From Calliopum simillimum (taxonomy: Eukaryota > Arthropoda > Insecta > Diptera > Lauxaniidae): a DNA stretch of 64,000 nt. The notes below the pieces were generated by a model, which saw only the letters and a list, made by a program, of their open reading frames with translations, did not search any database and was not told the DNA's origin. Below, in pieces: positions 9,807-22,270 of the stretch. The position numbers were made by a program, and so were the translations under genes. The stretch is taken from contig OX638368.1 of assembly GCA_951812925.1 (NCBI GenBank), positions 9,441,994 through 9,505,993 on the forward strand, written 5' to 3'. Positions within the stretch are counted from its first letter, which is position 1, and each line of letters begins with the position of its first letter.

Positions 9807-10457
9807 TCTATATATATAAAAATGAAATGGTGTCCGTATGTAGCTTATGAACGCGAAAACTACACGGCCGATTTACATATTTTTTTTTTTAAATTGTTTG
9901 TTGTGGTCTGTAGAAGGTTCTTAATCGGGTGAGATCCCACTGAGGGGAGCGGGGGTTGCACCCCCATACTAAAAAAATACAAAAAATGCTATATCTCTAC
10001 AGTTATACAAGCTATGATTATGAAAGTTGGTGAACTTATGCAAAATGTATGTACCATTCACCATGCAAAATTTGAGGGGGATTTAACTAGGGGACGTTGC
10101 ACCCCTGAAATGAAAAAAACACACAAAATGCTATATCAGTGTTCCTATATCTGTTATCATTATGAAACTTGGTACATGTATGTTCATTGCGTCTACTATT
10201 CAGCCTGCTAAGCTTAAGAGGGATTGAACGAAAGGGGTTTGTAGCCCCCGTACAGTATAAATACTCAATACTGCTATATTTCTACGCCTATAGTAGCTAT
10301 CATTATAAAAGTTGGTACATAAATATATGTATATTTTATTCACCTTAAAAAACCTGAAGGGTTGGAAAACGAGGATGACGGAGATAGATGGGACTTGGAA
10401 CATATGTAAAGGGCATTGGGAACGGGCGAACAAAGTCGCTTCCGGGCCAGCTAGTAA
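9807..10457 (+). mobile_element. Helentron/DINE-1-like non-autonomous rolling-circle element
   Basis: The left end reads TCTATATATATAAAAATGAA, followed by GGTGTCCGTATGTAGCTTATGAACGCGAAAACTAC. The right end reads GGGCGAACAAAGTCGCTTCC then GGGCCAGCTAGTA. This pair (TATATATAAAAATGAA start; GGGC-rich, AGCTAGT end) is typical of Helentron-type insect repeats. The interior has three degenerate ~130-140-bp repeats, each with a TTGCACCCC-like or TAGCCCCC word, TGCTATAT and TTATGAAAGTTGGT. It is flanked by A/T and shows no target duplication, as expected for rolling-circle insertion. No helicase coding sequence. Confidence 0.75.
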
Positions 10458-12033
10458 TATGTAAAATGAACGAAGATTAACAAAAGTTCAGTAGTTTTTG
10501 AGCGATTTTCGTTACAAAAACTTTTCTCTTCGTGCACGTGCCTATCCAGCGAAATGTTTAATAGGTTAAATAACTGACTTGAAAGATGACAAATATCTTC
10601 GAGGATAAATATAATTATTTGTATAGTTCTTGAAAATTTCGGCTAAGGTCATAAGTCATCGTACTTTTTTTTTTTAAATTACATGATGCACACTTTGCTC
10701 GTAGTTTCTATCTTTTCATGCATTTAAAAGTTTCAGTCAATTAGTTTTAAGCTCAAATTGTTGTTGCTATTTGTTTAAAAATAGGTAAATTTACATTATT
10801 ACACTATTTGTGTAGCGAATTCACATGATGATTTTTTTTTTTTCAACACTTTGCCAGCATTAATCGTTTGTACTTTTTTTTTAGTAAATTACGTTGTAAA
10901 AATGCAGTTGGGTTTTCTTTTTCTTCAACGTAAATGCATACTAAATTTAATCAGTGACGTTTTTCAAAGTAACAACGTAATTAATTAAAAAAATTATTAC
11001 ACCTACAATGTGGGTCATACATAAGTAACTGCGCTATGGCGTCAAAGTTATTTAACCATCTCTGTCTGTTTCATGCACATATCTTTATATGAAGCATATC
11101 GAAACAGAGACGATTAAATAACACTGCAATTTAGGTATGGCCGTAAAAGCTGGCTTCCATAACACTGGACAACAATGATTTTGCGGCGTGAGATTTTGAG
11201 ATTGATTTCGAGTAATCATGGTATAGAATCAGATTTGCCGAGTTCACTCTAGTTCTCAAGATATTCTTGCTTGAAAGTGCAAATATCGCTGTTTTGATGC
11301 AATAGAGAATAAATTCGAAGTTGTTTTTTGAAGTATTCCACTTTAAACAAAAATTAAGTTAACAATCGATTTCGTATCCCACTGCTAAATACTACCGATG
11401 TCTAATATCAAAATTTTCAAATGTCAATCAATTTCTTTAATGTATTCCTAGAGGAATTTCAGGTTTTGTTAATCTTCAATACCTTCAAATGGCAAAAAGT
11501 GGATTATATCATTTTTGAATCTATAAGAATTCATAACAAAATTCATAATTGCTAATGAAATTGGATAATCTTCCTCAATAAACACTTTACCAATCAGAAT
11601 TATTGTCTATCGAAGAAAAGCTATTTAACCTCCACAGAACTGAAATGCTTCAGACGCTTCCTGAAAGATAGTTGTGAATTCTGAGTAAATACCAAGCAAG
11701 GCAACTCATTCCTTTCCCTTCAAATAGTACCGCGAAATTTAAAGTTCATTGCAGAGTGCAATAAGTTCATAAAAAGCCGAAAGTAATGAATTGGCTGGCA
11801 TTTTGCTAAAAATGAATAAAATTGGGCTTTGATTAGATGGAAAGTTTACTTGATGGTGTAGAATTTATGCCATTAAGTTGTTTTGCTTAAATTACATAAT
11901 CTTAAAACATTTTTTCAGGTTTTTCATTATTAATATCAATAAGCCATGAAGATTTTTCGACATTTCCACTTTTTAAAACTCGAATACTATATTCAGCACA
12001 AATAAGTTCTTTAAAACTTGTTTATTTTTAATG
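10458..12033. other. Intergenic, no gene seen
   Basis: No recognisable gene. It contains an imperfect hairpin at 11048-11121 (GTTATTTAACCATCTCTGT pairing with ACAGAGACGATTAAATAAC) and otherwise AT-rich unique-looking sequence. Confidence 0.5.
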
Positions 12034-12215
12034 ACACAGAAAAAAAAACTGACGGTAAAATTAACTATAAACTTTGTATTCTATAGTTTTTTAAATTTTC
12101 TATAGGAAACAAAAACAACAATTCAAAATTTAGCAATAAGTTTTACTTTTCTACAGTTGAATTCAACTGTACATTTTGTATTCCATAATTTTTTTTTTTC
12201 ATATGAATAAAAGTT
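12034..12215 (+). repeat. Partial copy of the ACACAGAAAA element family
   Basis: This block is the inverse of the right part of the element at 39604-40318. Shared words include ACACAGAAAAAAAAACTGAC, TAAACTTTGTATTCTATAG and AGTTGAATTCAACTGTACA. The far end is missing here. Confidence 0.75.
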
Positions 12216-14472
12216 TGAGTTGAAATATTCACATAGTTATGGCGACTTTAAATTTTGGCCTATATGGGAGGTGGGCTTAATGCTATCTATACTAACTCAG
12301 ACATTAAATATTATTTTTGTACCTAAAATATTTTCGAAGTTAGAGCGATTTTAAATTATTGGTTATACAGGAGGTGGGCGTGTCCTTGACCCGAACGCGC
12401 CCATTTTCAACAAATAAATTGATGCTGCTAATACTTTATCAGAAATCGAATTTTATTGTTTTACCCCAAACACTTTCGTTGTCATTAGTTTAACGAAACT
12501 GGAGCGATGCAAAAATACGGAAAAGTCGCTGAAGAAAAACTCATCGTAGTCCAAGAAGGGGTGTGATGGGGGAGTCAGACAAATGCGCAAAACCTTTAGA
12601 AAACCTCATATTACACACTTAAATAATTTAGCCGTTGCAACTTTATAAAACATTTAAGTTATAGTCCACAGAGTGCAAAATTCGAAAAAATTTGGGAAAT
12701 GAAATTAGATTAACTAGCTACCAAAAAATCACGTGTCAAGTGTTTTGTGGTGTGAGCTTACTGTTCTGTGTTTTTGAGTAAAAACAACAACATTAATGTA
12801 AATTATTATCTGTTCAAAACAACAAAAAAAAAAAAAAAAAAAATGAAACTAGAGTTTTTTTGTGATGATCCGGATATCCTTTTTTTATTAAAAAACAACA
12901 TAACATCTTAGTACGCAAATCTTCAGAAAATAGATCAAATTATTCTCACCATAAGTTTCAAGAGGTAAAATCATTTAGTTTTAAAGATACTTTCACATAT
13001 TTAAAGAGATTTTTGGAAAAAATTACTATTTTCTGAATTCATCAAGTTTAAGACGCAAAAACTCAAAAATGGAATTATTTATGGGTTTTCTGGTACTTCA
13101 AATATGTTATCTAGATACTTAACTTTAAATTTGTCCAAAAAATATAGTACTTTTAATACAAAAATTTTCGAAGTTATGACCGGATAGCGCTCTCTTATGG
13201 GCCACTGTGCGCCCTTTGAGAGGTGGCCTGAAATTTCTGAGTTTTTTCGAAGATGACCCCTAATGTAACTAGTAGTAGTTAACTACATATATGTACCTAT
13301 ATTAAATTTAATTTTGGTTTATAAACTCCAATATAAAAAAATACCAATCAATTTCTGTTAAAACAAATATTATTACACGTTTACCGCAAACGTGTCTGCT
13401 CCAAATATCGTTTATCAAAAATATTATTTTTGTTTTATATGGTACTTATGGCGCTGTCTGGCACTCTGCTTATTTTTTTATTAACAACCAGTTTATGTTT
13501 TTTATATTGTTGATATCATTTTTTTTCGCAATTCATGTTAAACTAGTTATTCTGGAACAAAATTATCAGCGCAAACTTCCTGTGCAAATATCTATTTGGA
13601 ATTGATAATTGAAACCTTTCGATTCTTTTGGGGGCTCGTTTCTTGTTATTTGCTAAATGTTATTATTACTATATATTCATTAAATTTAACGCCAACGTGG
13701 AAAAAATACATATCATTATAATAAATAAATATATAAACTGGTTCTTTATCATGACTTGAATTTTGTGCCTTCCTTCGACTCACTCTAGAAGCTACCAAAT
13801 TTCGATGGATGATTTGTTTTATTTGTTGCACTTATATTGTTTTTGTTGTTTTAGTTTTTTTTCTTTTTTTTTTTCTAATCTATATACTTACATACAAACA
13901 TACAAATGTGGTTTTTGACAAGTTGTTTAAATAAAAATTTCGTTGTTGAATTTTTGTTCAGTCTTCATTTAGTTGCCGGGAGAAAAAGGTGTGTTAGCTG
14001 GAAGTGTTTATAATCATAAATATTACAAATATATATTATCAAAAAAAAAAATTTTTATTTCAACAATGGGGAATTTGAATAAGAGAAATTTTCGAAAAAA
14101 AAAAAACTTTAACTTTTTATCAAGAAAAAAATAAATAAATGTGGTTGGAAAATCGTTTGTTCTAACAATGATAAGTTTTTTTTTTATCTGTGGTAAACTT
14201 TGTGTTGGATTTTATCTTTTGGTTTGGAAACCACTAAAATTAAATTTTTTTTTTGAGTTTTATTGAAAGTAGTTGCATTATAAAATTAGTCTTTATTTTT
14301 AAAAGTTTAAGGAAAGTGCAGAAAAACTTGCAACAAAACTTCGGCATAGTAAATCTTAATTAATAAGTAAAGTAAAAAATTTAACTAAATCAAAAACTCC
14401 TTCTACTAAAAATTTTGTGTTATTAAATTAAGAAATAGTTCATTAAAGATTAAGTCAATCGCCTGAAAATTA
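12216..14472. other. Intergenic repeat-like and AT-rich sequence
   Basis: No gene seen. Two stretches around 12260 and 12368 share the word GGAGGTGGGC, a phrase that often marks decayed fly repeats; a looser relative is at about 28145. Long A or T runs occur at about 12826-12845, 13855-13875 and 14040-14110. Confidence 0.4.
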
Positions 14473-15172
14473 TTCATGTGAAGCTGGCTACGGAATTTTC
14501 GTAAACCGATATTTTATTTAGAGATCTGAGTCCGTTCGGAATAATTCTGGTGTTCTTTCACTAAATTCGAAATAGTAATCTGCGAAATTGTACCAAAAAT
14601 CGGAGGCTTGTTGTTTTTTGCAGAGCGTTTCTTTTTTTACGTAGAGGAGTTTTGGACTTTTTTAAATTATTTTTTTTTTTAAGTTTCTTATTTAAGAAAG
14701 AATTTTTTGTAAAAACATTTTTCATAAAAAAATTTCTTACATAAAAAAGATTCCGATTAGAGTTCTGAATAGCGCTCAAAGAATTCGTCAGAAAATCCTA
14801 CTTCCACTTTTCCAAATATTCGTAGTTTTCGTCTTAATCGCTAAGTAAGGTTCCATCGGTCACTCAGGGAAAAACAATTTTTTATCTGAAAGCAGTTCTG
14901 AATAACACTTTAAGAGTTCTAAAGGAAATTTTGAAAACATTTTCCAAAATATTTGTACTTTTCATTTTAATTGAAAAATTCGAAATTTTTTTTTTTCTAG
15001 GTATCAGAAAAAAAAGAGTTTAACGTAGAAGATTTCTGAAGTACCCGAAGATTTCTAAAGAAAATCCTAGTAACTTTTTTCCGAAATATCTCAATTTCGC
15101 AGAACTATTCCGAATGTGACAGAACTTCAGAACTATTCCCAACGGACTCAGAGCCAACTTCACATGAGTCTG
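14473..15172. repeat. Inverted-repeat element of ~700 bp
   Basis: Left end ATTCATGTGAAGCTGGCT, then TGAGTCCGTTCGGAATA. Right end CTATTCCCAACGGACTCAGA then GCCAACTTCACATGA. The two ends are inverted and imperfect. The interior is AT-rich with no convincing ORF. Superfamily unknown. Confidence 0.55.
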
Positions 15173-15520
15173 GAAGTTATTTTGAGTTTCTGACGCCAAG
15201 CCCCATGCAAAATTCACATTAAATTTCATAAAAAAAACCAAAGAAAATAATATTTTAGTTAGGGACTAGAAAATTGTGATAATTATATACTTGATAGGGA
15301 TGTTACTTAGCTTCAACTTCGAAAAGTCGGATATTTTGAATGATTTTAACCTCAGATTCTGGGAAGAAAGAAATAAAAAGCACTGAAAATAGCAATCAAA
15401 TTTTATTTCGGGGAATATCTCATGTCGTTAAAAGTATTTGAACAGTAAAATTATAGCATGGACTCGGTTTCGTTTTCGGTTCAGGCTCCAATATATCAAA
15501 TTTTAAATTATTCCGTTCCG

Positions 15521-15625
15521 GTATTATCGGAATTCGGGACCTTAAAAATCAGATTTAATTTACTCGAACCTTATTCCGAGTTGGTGGGTATTATCGGAAT
15601 TCGGGACCTTAAATATCAGATCCAA
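15521..15625. repeat. Short tandem duplication, 67-bp period
   Basis: The block GTATTATCGGAATTCGGGAC followed by CTTAAA(A/T)ATCAGAT occurs at 15521 and 15588. Confidence 0.8.
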
Positions 15626-16789
15626 TCGAAATCGGTTTAAAGATCAGGAGTAAATGCCATGTTTTGTCGACAGTATAAAAAAAGTCCAACAAATGCAAAA
15701 CTTTAAGACCGTACAGGTTTGTGAAAGATTATTCCATAAAGGTCTCCGTAAAATATTCCTTTTTTAAAATATTCTGGAAAAATATATAAAATGTAAAATT
15801 TTCTTATAAAAAAAAAAATGCATTGCAAGCTTATTATTACTTGGCAACAGACAGAATTTAGTTTAAAAACAAACTGATAATGCACTAAAAATCATTTATT
15901 CTAATCACTAAAATGCCCCTGGAATGACATTTAAAATTTAGAAGACAAAATTCAATTTCCAAGATTTCTAAATATAATACCAATGAATTTCAATGTCATG
16001 TGTAGAATTTTTTTTTTTTTTTTGGTTGACAATAAGTATCTATACAAGAAATTTCGTTTTCTAAATGTTTTCTGCATACATACATAAGTATTCTATTATC
16101 TACGTTTATTTACATATGTACAAATTTTGATAGAAACAAATAACATGTTTTTTTTCGATTAATTAAAAATATAAAACATACATTCATATATAAATTAGTT
16201 AAATGAATAAAATACAAGAAGAAACATTAGAAAAAAAAAAAAGAAATACATGAAATCTTTTAAGAATACAAAATAAAACCTTCAAAGTATTGGTACAACA
16301 TGCTTTCAGAAGTCTATAATGTGTTGATAAAAAATGTTGCTGGAAATGTATCGCAACAATTGTTAAGTCGACCTTCATCAATGTCAGCTGCTTTTTAGAA
16401 GATACATGCTGAGAGCAAGCAAGCTTATTATGCGATATTGAGGGATGATGACGAAAGAGAGCAAATAGGCGCGTGTGAACTTTTCTTAAAGCTTTTGTTG
16501 ATACTTTACTACCTTCACTGAGCAAAAGATTTATTTGAATGAAACAAATAACTGGCATTCTACGTTTACCGGATGTATCCGATTCCAGTAATTTTTGACT
16601 AATTTTGACTGGATCCAGATACAAAACTTTTTTCAAATATAAGGTCTGTTTAACGAGCTAGAGGGCTCCAAAATTTGAATTATCATCAGATACGTACTAC
16701 TTCTAATCCCCGTTATCCAGACTAAAAAAGTATAAACCAAATAAATAAAGTAGGTAAATTTATACTTCATTTAATGAGCTTTTTAGCTG
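15626..16789. other. Intergenic, no gene seen
   Basis: A minus-strand ORF at 16636-16199 (145 codons) has no recognisable domain, an average amino-acid mix and a Phe/Ser-rich tail. I do not believe it codes. No other feature was seen. Confidence 0.4.
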
Positions 16790-17590
16790 CATTTTTGGAT
16801 TTAAAAAAAATTTTGTTTTTTGGAAAAAAGGTGGAAATAAATTTTTGAAAATTAATTTTAATAAAGTTAATCCCTTTTAATTTTTTAAGATTTTTTTTTT
16901 TCTAAAAATAGCCAATAGTGAATAGATAATTCTTGCCAAATTTTATAGTGTGCGCTAGTGATGAGCAAATGAAGACCAAGACCAAGACCATAGCAGTCTT
17001 GGTCTTGGTCTTGTTCTTGCACATTGAGTCTTGGTCTTGGTCTTGCTTTTGATATTGAGTCTTGGTCTTGGTCTTGATTTTGGTCATTAAGTCTGGGTCT
17101 CGGTCTTGGTCATGGTCTTGAAAAAATTGTTGAGTATTCAAAATTTCTAAATGTTATTTTTACTAAGCAGTTGTGTTTTTAAGATACCGAATTTCGAATT
17201 AAGAGTTGACTATATGCTTGAAAGGGGCGTGACACACCTATTAACTATAAAATACGCAAGACTAAAAAGCAGTCTTGGTCTTGATGATCTTCGTGAGCAA
17301 GACCAAGACCAAGACCATAGCAGTCTTGGTCTTGGTCTTGCAATGAAATCATCGTCTTGGTCTTGTCCTTGCAAAATTACCAAGACCAAGACCAATTTTG
17401 CTCATCACTAGTGGGCGCGGAAGTCGTTTAGGAGCTAAACGATTTTTTGGAAAATGGTGGACCTTAATTTTTGAAAATTGATTCTAACAAAGTAAGTCCC
17501 TTTTAATTTTTTTTCTAAAAATAGCCAATAGTGAAAAGATAATTCTTTCCAAAATTTCATAGTGGGTGCGTAAGTCATTGTATCGCTTTT
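16790..17590. repeat. Tandem duplication (~170-bp unit) split by the hAT-type MITE
   Basis: The unit TTGAAAATT[AG]ATT...CCCTTTTAATTTTTT...AAAAATAGCCAATAGTGAA...AGATAATTCTT...ATAGTG occurs at about 16850-16955 and again at about 17465-17565, preceded in both by a TTTTTTGGAAAA-GGTGGA motif. The MITE lies in the first copy. Confidence 0.7.
16956..17410. mobile_element. hAT-type MITE carrying TCTTGG hexamer arrays in both orientations
   Basis: The ends TAGTGATGAGCAAA and TTTGCTCATCACTA are inverted. The flanks GTGTGCGC (16948-16955) and GTGGGCGC (17411-17418) look like an 8-bp target duplication with one change, which points to hAT. The interior is mostly GACCAA/TTGGTC hexamers: reverse-complementary arrays at about 16974-17010 and 17015-17120, and again at 17268-17395. 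They can fold back on themselves. The ORFs here (QDQDQD, TKTKTK) are products of the repeat, not genes. Confidence 0.8.
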
Positions 17591-18300
17591 AATTCTACTG
17601 AAGGCCCATTTTGGCTAAAAAAACATATTTTTTTGCTCATCACCTTTTATTTATTCAAAAATAAAGACTATATTCCTACAAAAGTTTGTCATTAAAATAT
17701 TATACTTTTTTTTGCAGTATAGAAAATATTTGGTTCCAAAAATCGATTTTTTACTTTTTTTAATTATGCGGTCGCAAAAAACGACTTGTTACTTCAAACC
17801 AGGACATTTAACAGAAAACGCTTAGAATTGCCAACAAAATACGTGCGAATTTTTTGAAATTTTTTTGTTTTGACCAATTTTTGAATAATTATAAAATGAT
17901 TCAAAAAATTCTGTAAAATTTCACATGCATACTTTGTACGATTCTTAGTATTTTTTGCCACATACACTTTTTTGTAAGATGCCAATGGTGTGCGATTTTG
18001 GTTCTCCTGGAGATCCATTTCGGCAAAAAAAAAAGTTATTGCTCGGAACTTTTTCTTCTTCACAGAATGGACCAAATTGACATAAAAAATAAAAATTTTA
18101 TTTTTGCAAAAAAGTGTTAAAAAATTATATATTGTTTTTGTAGTAAAGATAGTATTCGGTCCCGATATTTGATTTTTATGTTTTTTAATTACTCGGTCAA
18201 AAAACCGATTTTTTAACAAAAGCAAGGCATCTTAAGAAAAATGGCAAAAAATGCATAGAATTTTGTTCAAGGGGTGTATGAAACAATCAAATAAACATTT
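17575..18300. repeat. Partial copy of palindromic family F2
   Basis: It shares ATTCTACTGAAGGCCCATTT, GAAAATATTTGGTTCCAAAAATCGATTTT and GCTTAGAATTG with the element at 8178-9553. The ORF at 18225-17794 on the minus strand is within the repeat and is not a gene. Confidence 0.65.
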
Positions 18301-19765
18301 GTTTCGTTCAAACAGAATATTTTCTCAGTGTATTTAAATACACGCTAAAAGCGCATGCTTCTTTTTGTTTTTGGCAATAAAAACTATTTGTCAATAATCT
18401 GAGTAGAATTTCTCTCTGTGCTCTCTAAAAATTTGACGCTCAAAATTTATTCGTTCTCACACTTTTACGCTCTAGTACTGCACTAAAACATCTTCGTTTG
18501 CGCAAATATCCTTACATTATATCAATATTTTTTGATAAGAAAAGTGAAAGTACTCGTATATTCTACATATTCTACTGTGTACCTACATATTGACATTGAT
18601 TTTAAAATTTAATTGTCTTCCTATCAAATTGCTTCCACAGCAATTTGCGCACTCTTTTAAGGTTCAAGTGATTAGTACTCACAATCATCAGTCAAATTCT
18701 CTATATGCCATTGCCTCTTTTCGAAATTATTGACACAGTTTTTTTCTTCTGTTTTTTTGTAAAATGTCTACAGAACTTTTCCCTACTCAATTTTTCAGTA
18801 TTAAAATTTCTTTGTCGCCGACGGTTGTGTTTAGCATTTGTTATTAATTAACTAAATTCTATACAAATTTTATACATAACATATCTCTCGCTTACTCCCA
18901 CTGTAGAAAAGGTATTAAATTTTCGTTTTGTTGTTGTTGCTGTGCTTTTTAAGGACAGTTTTGAAGGTCAAGTAATTTTCCCTTTCAAGTACTGCGCTAA
19001 AAATTTCGGTAGTTTAATATTTGCACAGTAACTGTTATTAATTTTTTTTTTAAATTTAAAATTTTTTTTTTTTTAAATTTAAAAAATTTAATTTTTTTTT
19101 CGACTTTGATTTTTTCCGCAGTCAATTTAGTATTGTTATCAGTGACAGTGCACTTGAACTTCGTTTTCATAATTCAGACTACTGTGAGAAAGTTCAATGG
19201 TTACAAAAGCTTGCAAATTGAAAAGTTTGCTTCTCTGGGTTTTCATAGCAAATTAAGGGGGTTTGAAATCTCCTATTTATGATTTTGAGCATGGTTTTTC
19301 CCATCTGATGATTTTGAGTTATACCTTCTTCAAAGTGCAGAAAACATTGTTTTTGGAAATGCTTTACCTTTTATCCTTTTGAGTTGGATTCTTACTTTCC
19401 AAGTTATCATCCCTTGAACTAAAGCTGGGAAAGAATTAAATAATATTTGTTTACAACAATTACGAAAATATTTCCATTCTTTTGAATATTTCATTCTTTT
19501 TCGTATTGAAAAGTTTTCTAGTACACATATCGGCAAATAGTTTCATGCATCATTTGTCTCTATGATGGCTTAACCATTCAAAGGAATTTTCTTTAGCAGC
19601 TCACAGTTTACTCTCAAAAGTAGTAAACGAACACTAGCTGTTTTACTCAATAACCTATGAAGACAACTTGGCAAAGATACTTTTGATGCGTTGCTGAGAT
19701 ATAATATTAAAAGGTTTTTCGTAAGTGGAATCAGTCCATTAAAGAGCAAAAGTAATTTATACACA
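18301..19765. other. Intergenic, no gene seen
   Basis: AT-rich with long T runs (about 19035-19100). No gene, array or clear repeat recognised. Confidence 0.4.
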
Positions 19766-20015
19766 TACTTTTCATTTAGGAAGCTTTTTGATAAAAACGG
19801 TAAGTCGAACGTTAAAAAGTATCAGATCCTCTTTTGTGGAGAATTATAGGTTCATCAAATTTTTGTGATTTTTTAAGAATATTTCCTAAACGGTTACTTT
19901 TTCGTTAATGCAAATCAATATTATTTGTAGAACCTGTAATCCTCCACAAAAGAGATTCTAATACTTTTTGTCATTCGACTCACCGTTTTCGTCAAAAAGC
20001 TTTCTAAATGAAAGT
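19766..20015. mobile_element. Palindromic MITE of 250 bp
   Basis: The ends TACTTTCATTTAGAAAGCTTT (approximate; left copy 19766, right copy inverted to 20015) and the inner words CTCTTTTGTGGAG and GGTTC are mirrored. The sequence just outside the right end (GTAATTGAGATCACACGGAT) recurs at about 33867, so the repeat may be larger than its palindromic part. Confidence 0.7.
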
Positions 20016-21024
20016 AATTGAGATCACACGGATTTCGGAACAAGCCTGATAATGTCATTATGTGCCGTAATAATCAGTTATTTGACAGGGATACTTTCTT
20101 CATCAATTGCACATCATTAAGTAAACTTTTTGTGGAAATAAAGCCTAACTTCATATGATGACATTACTTTTCCTTTAATGGACTTATACAAATTTCTAAA
20201 AAAACCCATTCATATGATTTTTGAATCTATAAAGATTCTACTACTAAGGTACCTTGATTGAAATGGAACGGGAAAACTTTGATCCACAACATGCCTATTG
20301 GTAAACGTAGGCCGTTAAAACATCTTCGATGGAGATTTATGAGATGATTTACGGCTTTTTCGAGACTCAACTCTAAATCTCGCTGTAAATCACTTGATTT
20401 ACTATATAAAAATAAATCTTCTTTTGACGAGATTTATTTTAAATCTTCGTATAAACCTTAACAGGGCTACCGATTTTGATAATTTTCGACCCCTTTACTT
20501 TATCAATTATCATTAAATGTCATTAGAAACAAAAAGTAAATGGAAGATAAATATTAAAAAGAAATTGAATAACAACTTTAATTTTTCCGCTTATGACGTT
20601 TACTGCCAAAAGAGATATAGGTCGTTAGAAACGGGCAGAATTTAACGACTAGATTTATAAATTTCATAAAAGCTAAATCTTTGGTGGAAACTTAGTATTA
20701 GGCTTTTATTCTGAAATGTCGTTGAATTCCTCGAATTTACTTTGACAAGATATTATGGGACCAAATTTTAAATAACGGTCAAGAAAGACTTAAGTAGCAA
20801 GCAAAGATTCTATTTTTACAGAATTCTAAAACTCATTCCAGGATCATCAGAAATGGGATATGCGCCCTCTTCTAGAAAGAGTCTGATATTCAAATTTCCT
20901 CACTGATGCATCAATGACGTATAAATCATATATCTCTCCATTCCTCAATATTTTAATCCGATTTCGGAAAAGGCTCAGTAAAAAGGTTTCACACTTTGCT
21001 CTTAATTTAGATCTTTGACGTTTT
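20016..21024. other. Intergenic, no gene seen
   Basis: No recognisable gene or structured repeat beyond the border of the MITE ending at 20015. Confidence 0.4.
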
Positions 21025-21328
21025 GCCCCAGACAGGCGGCAGCTCTAATGCACATTACAGACGCAATAATGTGAAACTTTTTATTACATGATTTAAGGCA
21101 TTTTTTGAATACATATTTCGTAGACATTGACTAAAAGAAAATTTCCCAATTCTGGGTCCAAAAGATTCTAATTTTGTTTTTGATATTTTAGAATTTTTTG
21201 GACCCTGAATTGGGAAATTTTCTTTTACTCAATGTCTATGAAATATGTATTTAAAAAATGCCTAAAATTATGCAATAAAAAGTATTGCGTCTCTAATGTG
21301 CGTTAGAGCTGCCGTCTGTCTGGAGCAA
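21025..21328. mobile_element. Palindromic MITE family M1, copy 1
   Basis: Ends GCCCCAGACAGGCGGCAGCT and the inverted GAGCTGCCGTCTGTCTGGAGC. Inner mirrored words: GCATTTTTT, ATACATATTTC, TAGACATTGACT and AAAGAAAATTTCCCAATTC. This is the first of seven family members in the window and lies 560 bases 5' of the Ald start codon. Confidence 0.9.
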
Positions 21329-21870
21329 TAGGCAAAAAGGTCTTAAGTCGGAAACTGTACCTAGTGTTCGGTAAAACCAAATTTTTATTGTTTAAGAATA
21401 GTTTTTTTGCCCAGCATCAAAGAGATAACTCTTGTAATTAATGTGATTTTAATGATATATATACTCGTTTGTATCCATGGGTCGAAGGATTACAATGAAA
21501 TTAAGGATTATTATTATTCTATGAGGCAATTTCAAAATATCAAATTTTTTTCTAAAACGGCAACATTACTACATTATACAAGAAAGCTTAAAAAGCACTG
21601 ACATTTGCGCTTGGCAACACACTCCCTTGGTTAGCGACATTCTATGTGTATAAACATTTAAAATGTTTATGTTTATAAACAACTCGTGCGCACAATGGCA
21701 GTCGGTTACAAAAATTTAAACAAATAATATTAATAAAATCTAAAATCCAATAATGCATAGATAGTTTTAAAAAATTTGTTTTAAAAAAATTTTAAATTAA
21801 TTAAAAAAAATATTTTTTTTTTATACTTTCGTTAAAAACTAATAAAATAAATTGATTTCTTTCTTTGCAG
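21329..21870 (+). other. Ald upstream intron end and possible proximal promoter
   Basis: No coding sequence. At 21697-21715 there is an initiator-like GGCAGTCGGTTACA in otherwise AT-rich DNA, but no TATA box can be named. The stretch ends in the polypyrimidine tract TTTCTTTCTTTGCAG, a good splice acceptor (21870), so it is at least partly intron. Confidence 0.4.
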
Positions 21871-21891
21871 ATTTAATAAAAGAATCACAAA

Positions 21892-22270
21892 ATGACTACC
21901 TATTTCAACTACCCATCAAAGGAATTGCAGGCAGAACTTAGCCGTATTGCCAAGGCTATTGTTGCTCCAGGCAAGGGTATCCTTGCTGCCGATGAGTCTG
22001 TTTCGACCATGGGCAAGCGCCTGCAAGACATTGGTGTCGAAAACACTGACGAACATCGTCGCGTTTACCGTCAACTTTTGTTCTCCACCGATCCCAAACT
22101 TGGTGAGAACATTTCCGGTGTCATTTTGTTCCACGAAACCTTGTACCAAAAGGCTGATGATGGCACTCCATTCGTTGAATTGTTGAAGAAGCGTGGTATC
22201 ATTCCCGGCATTAAAGTTGACAAGGGTGTTGTACCATTGATGGGCTCAGAAGATGAGTGCACCACACAAG
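21892..22270 (+). CDS. Ald: Fructose-bisphosphate aldolase, first coding exon
   Basis: Class I aldolase splits fructose 1,6-bisphosphate into glyceraldehyde 3-phosphate and dihydroxyacetone phosphate in cytosolic glycolysis, and works in reverse in gluconeogenesis. This exon encodes residues 1-126 and the first base of codon 127: [20 protein letters not shown], then [12 protein letters not shown] with the active-site Asp (residue 34 counting Met) and [14 protein letters not shown]. The start follows an A-rich context (CACAAAATG) and lies 21 bases after the acceptor at 21870. The donor is CAAG|GTGAGT. Close to the Drosophila protein as I remember it; one difference is ADESVST where ADESGPT is usual. 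Confidence 0.97.

Noticed and set aside
16199..16636. Minus-strand ORF of 145 codons.
   Set aside because: No domain, no splice context and no neighbouring support. ORFs of this length occur by chance in 64 kb, so not called.
16902..17411. ORFs rich in QDQD, KTKT and LVLV.
   Set aside because: They are translations of the TCTTGG hexamer arrays within a MITE, not protein genes.
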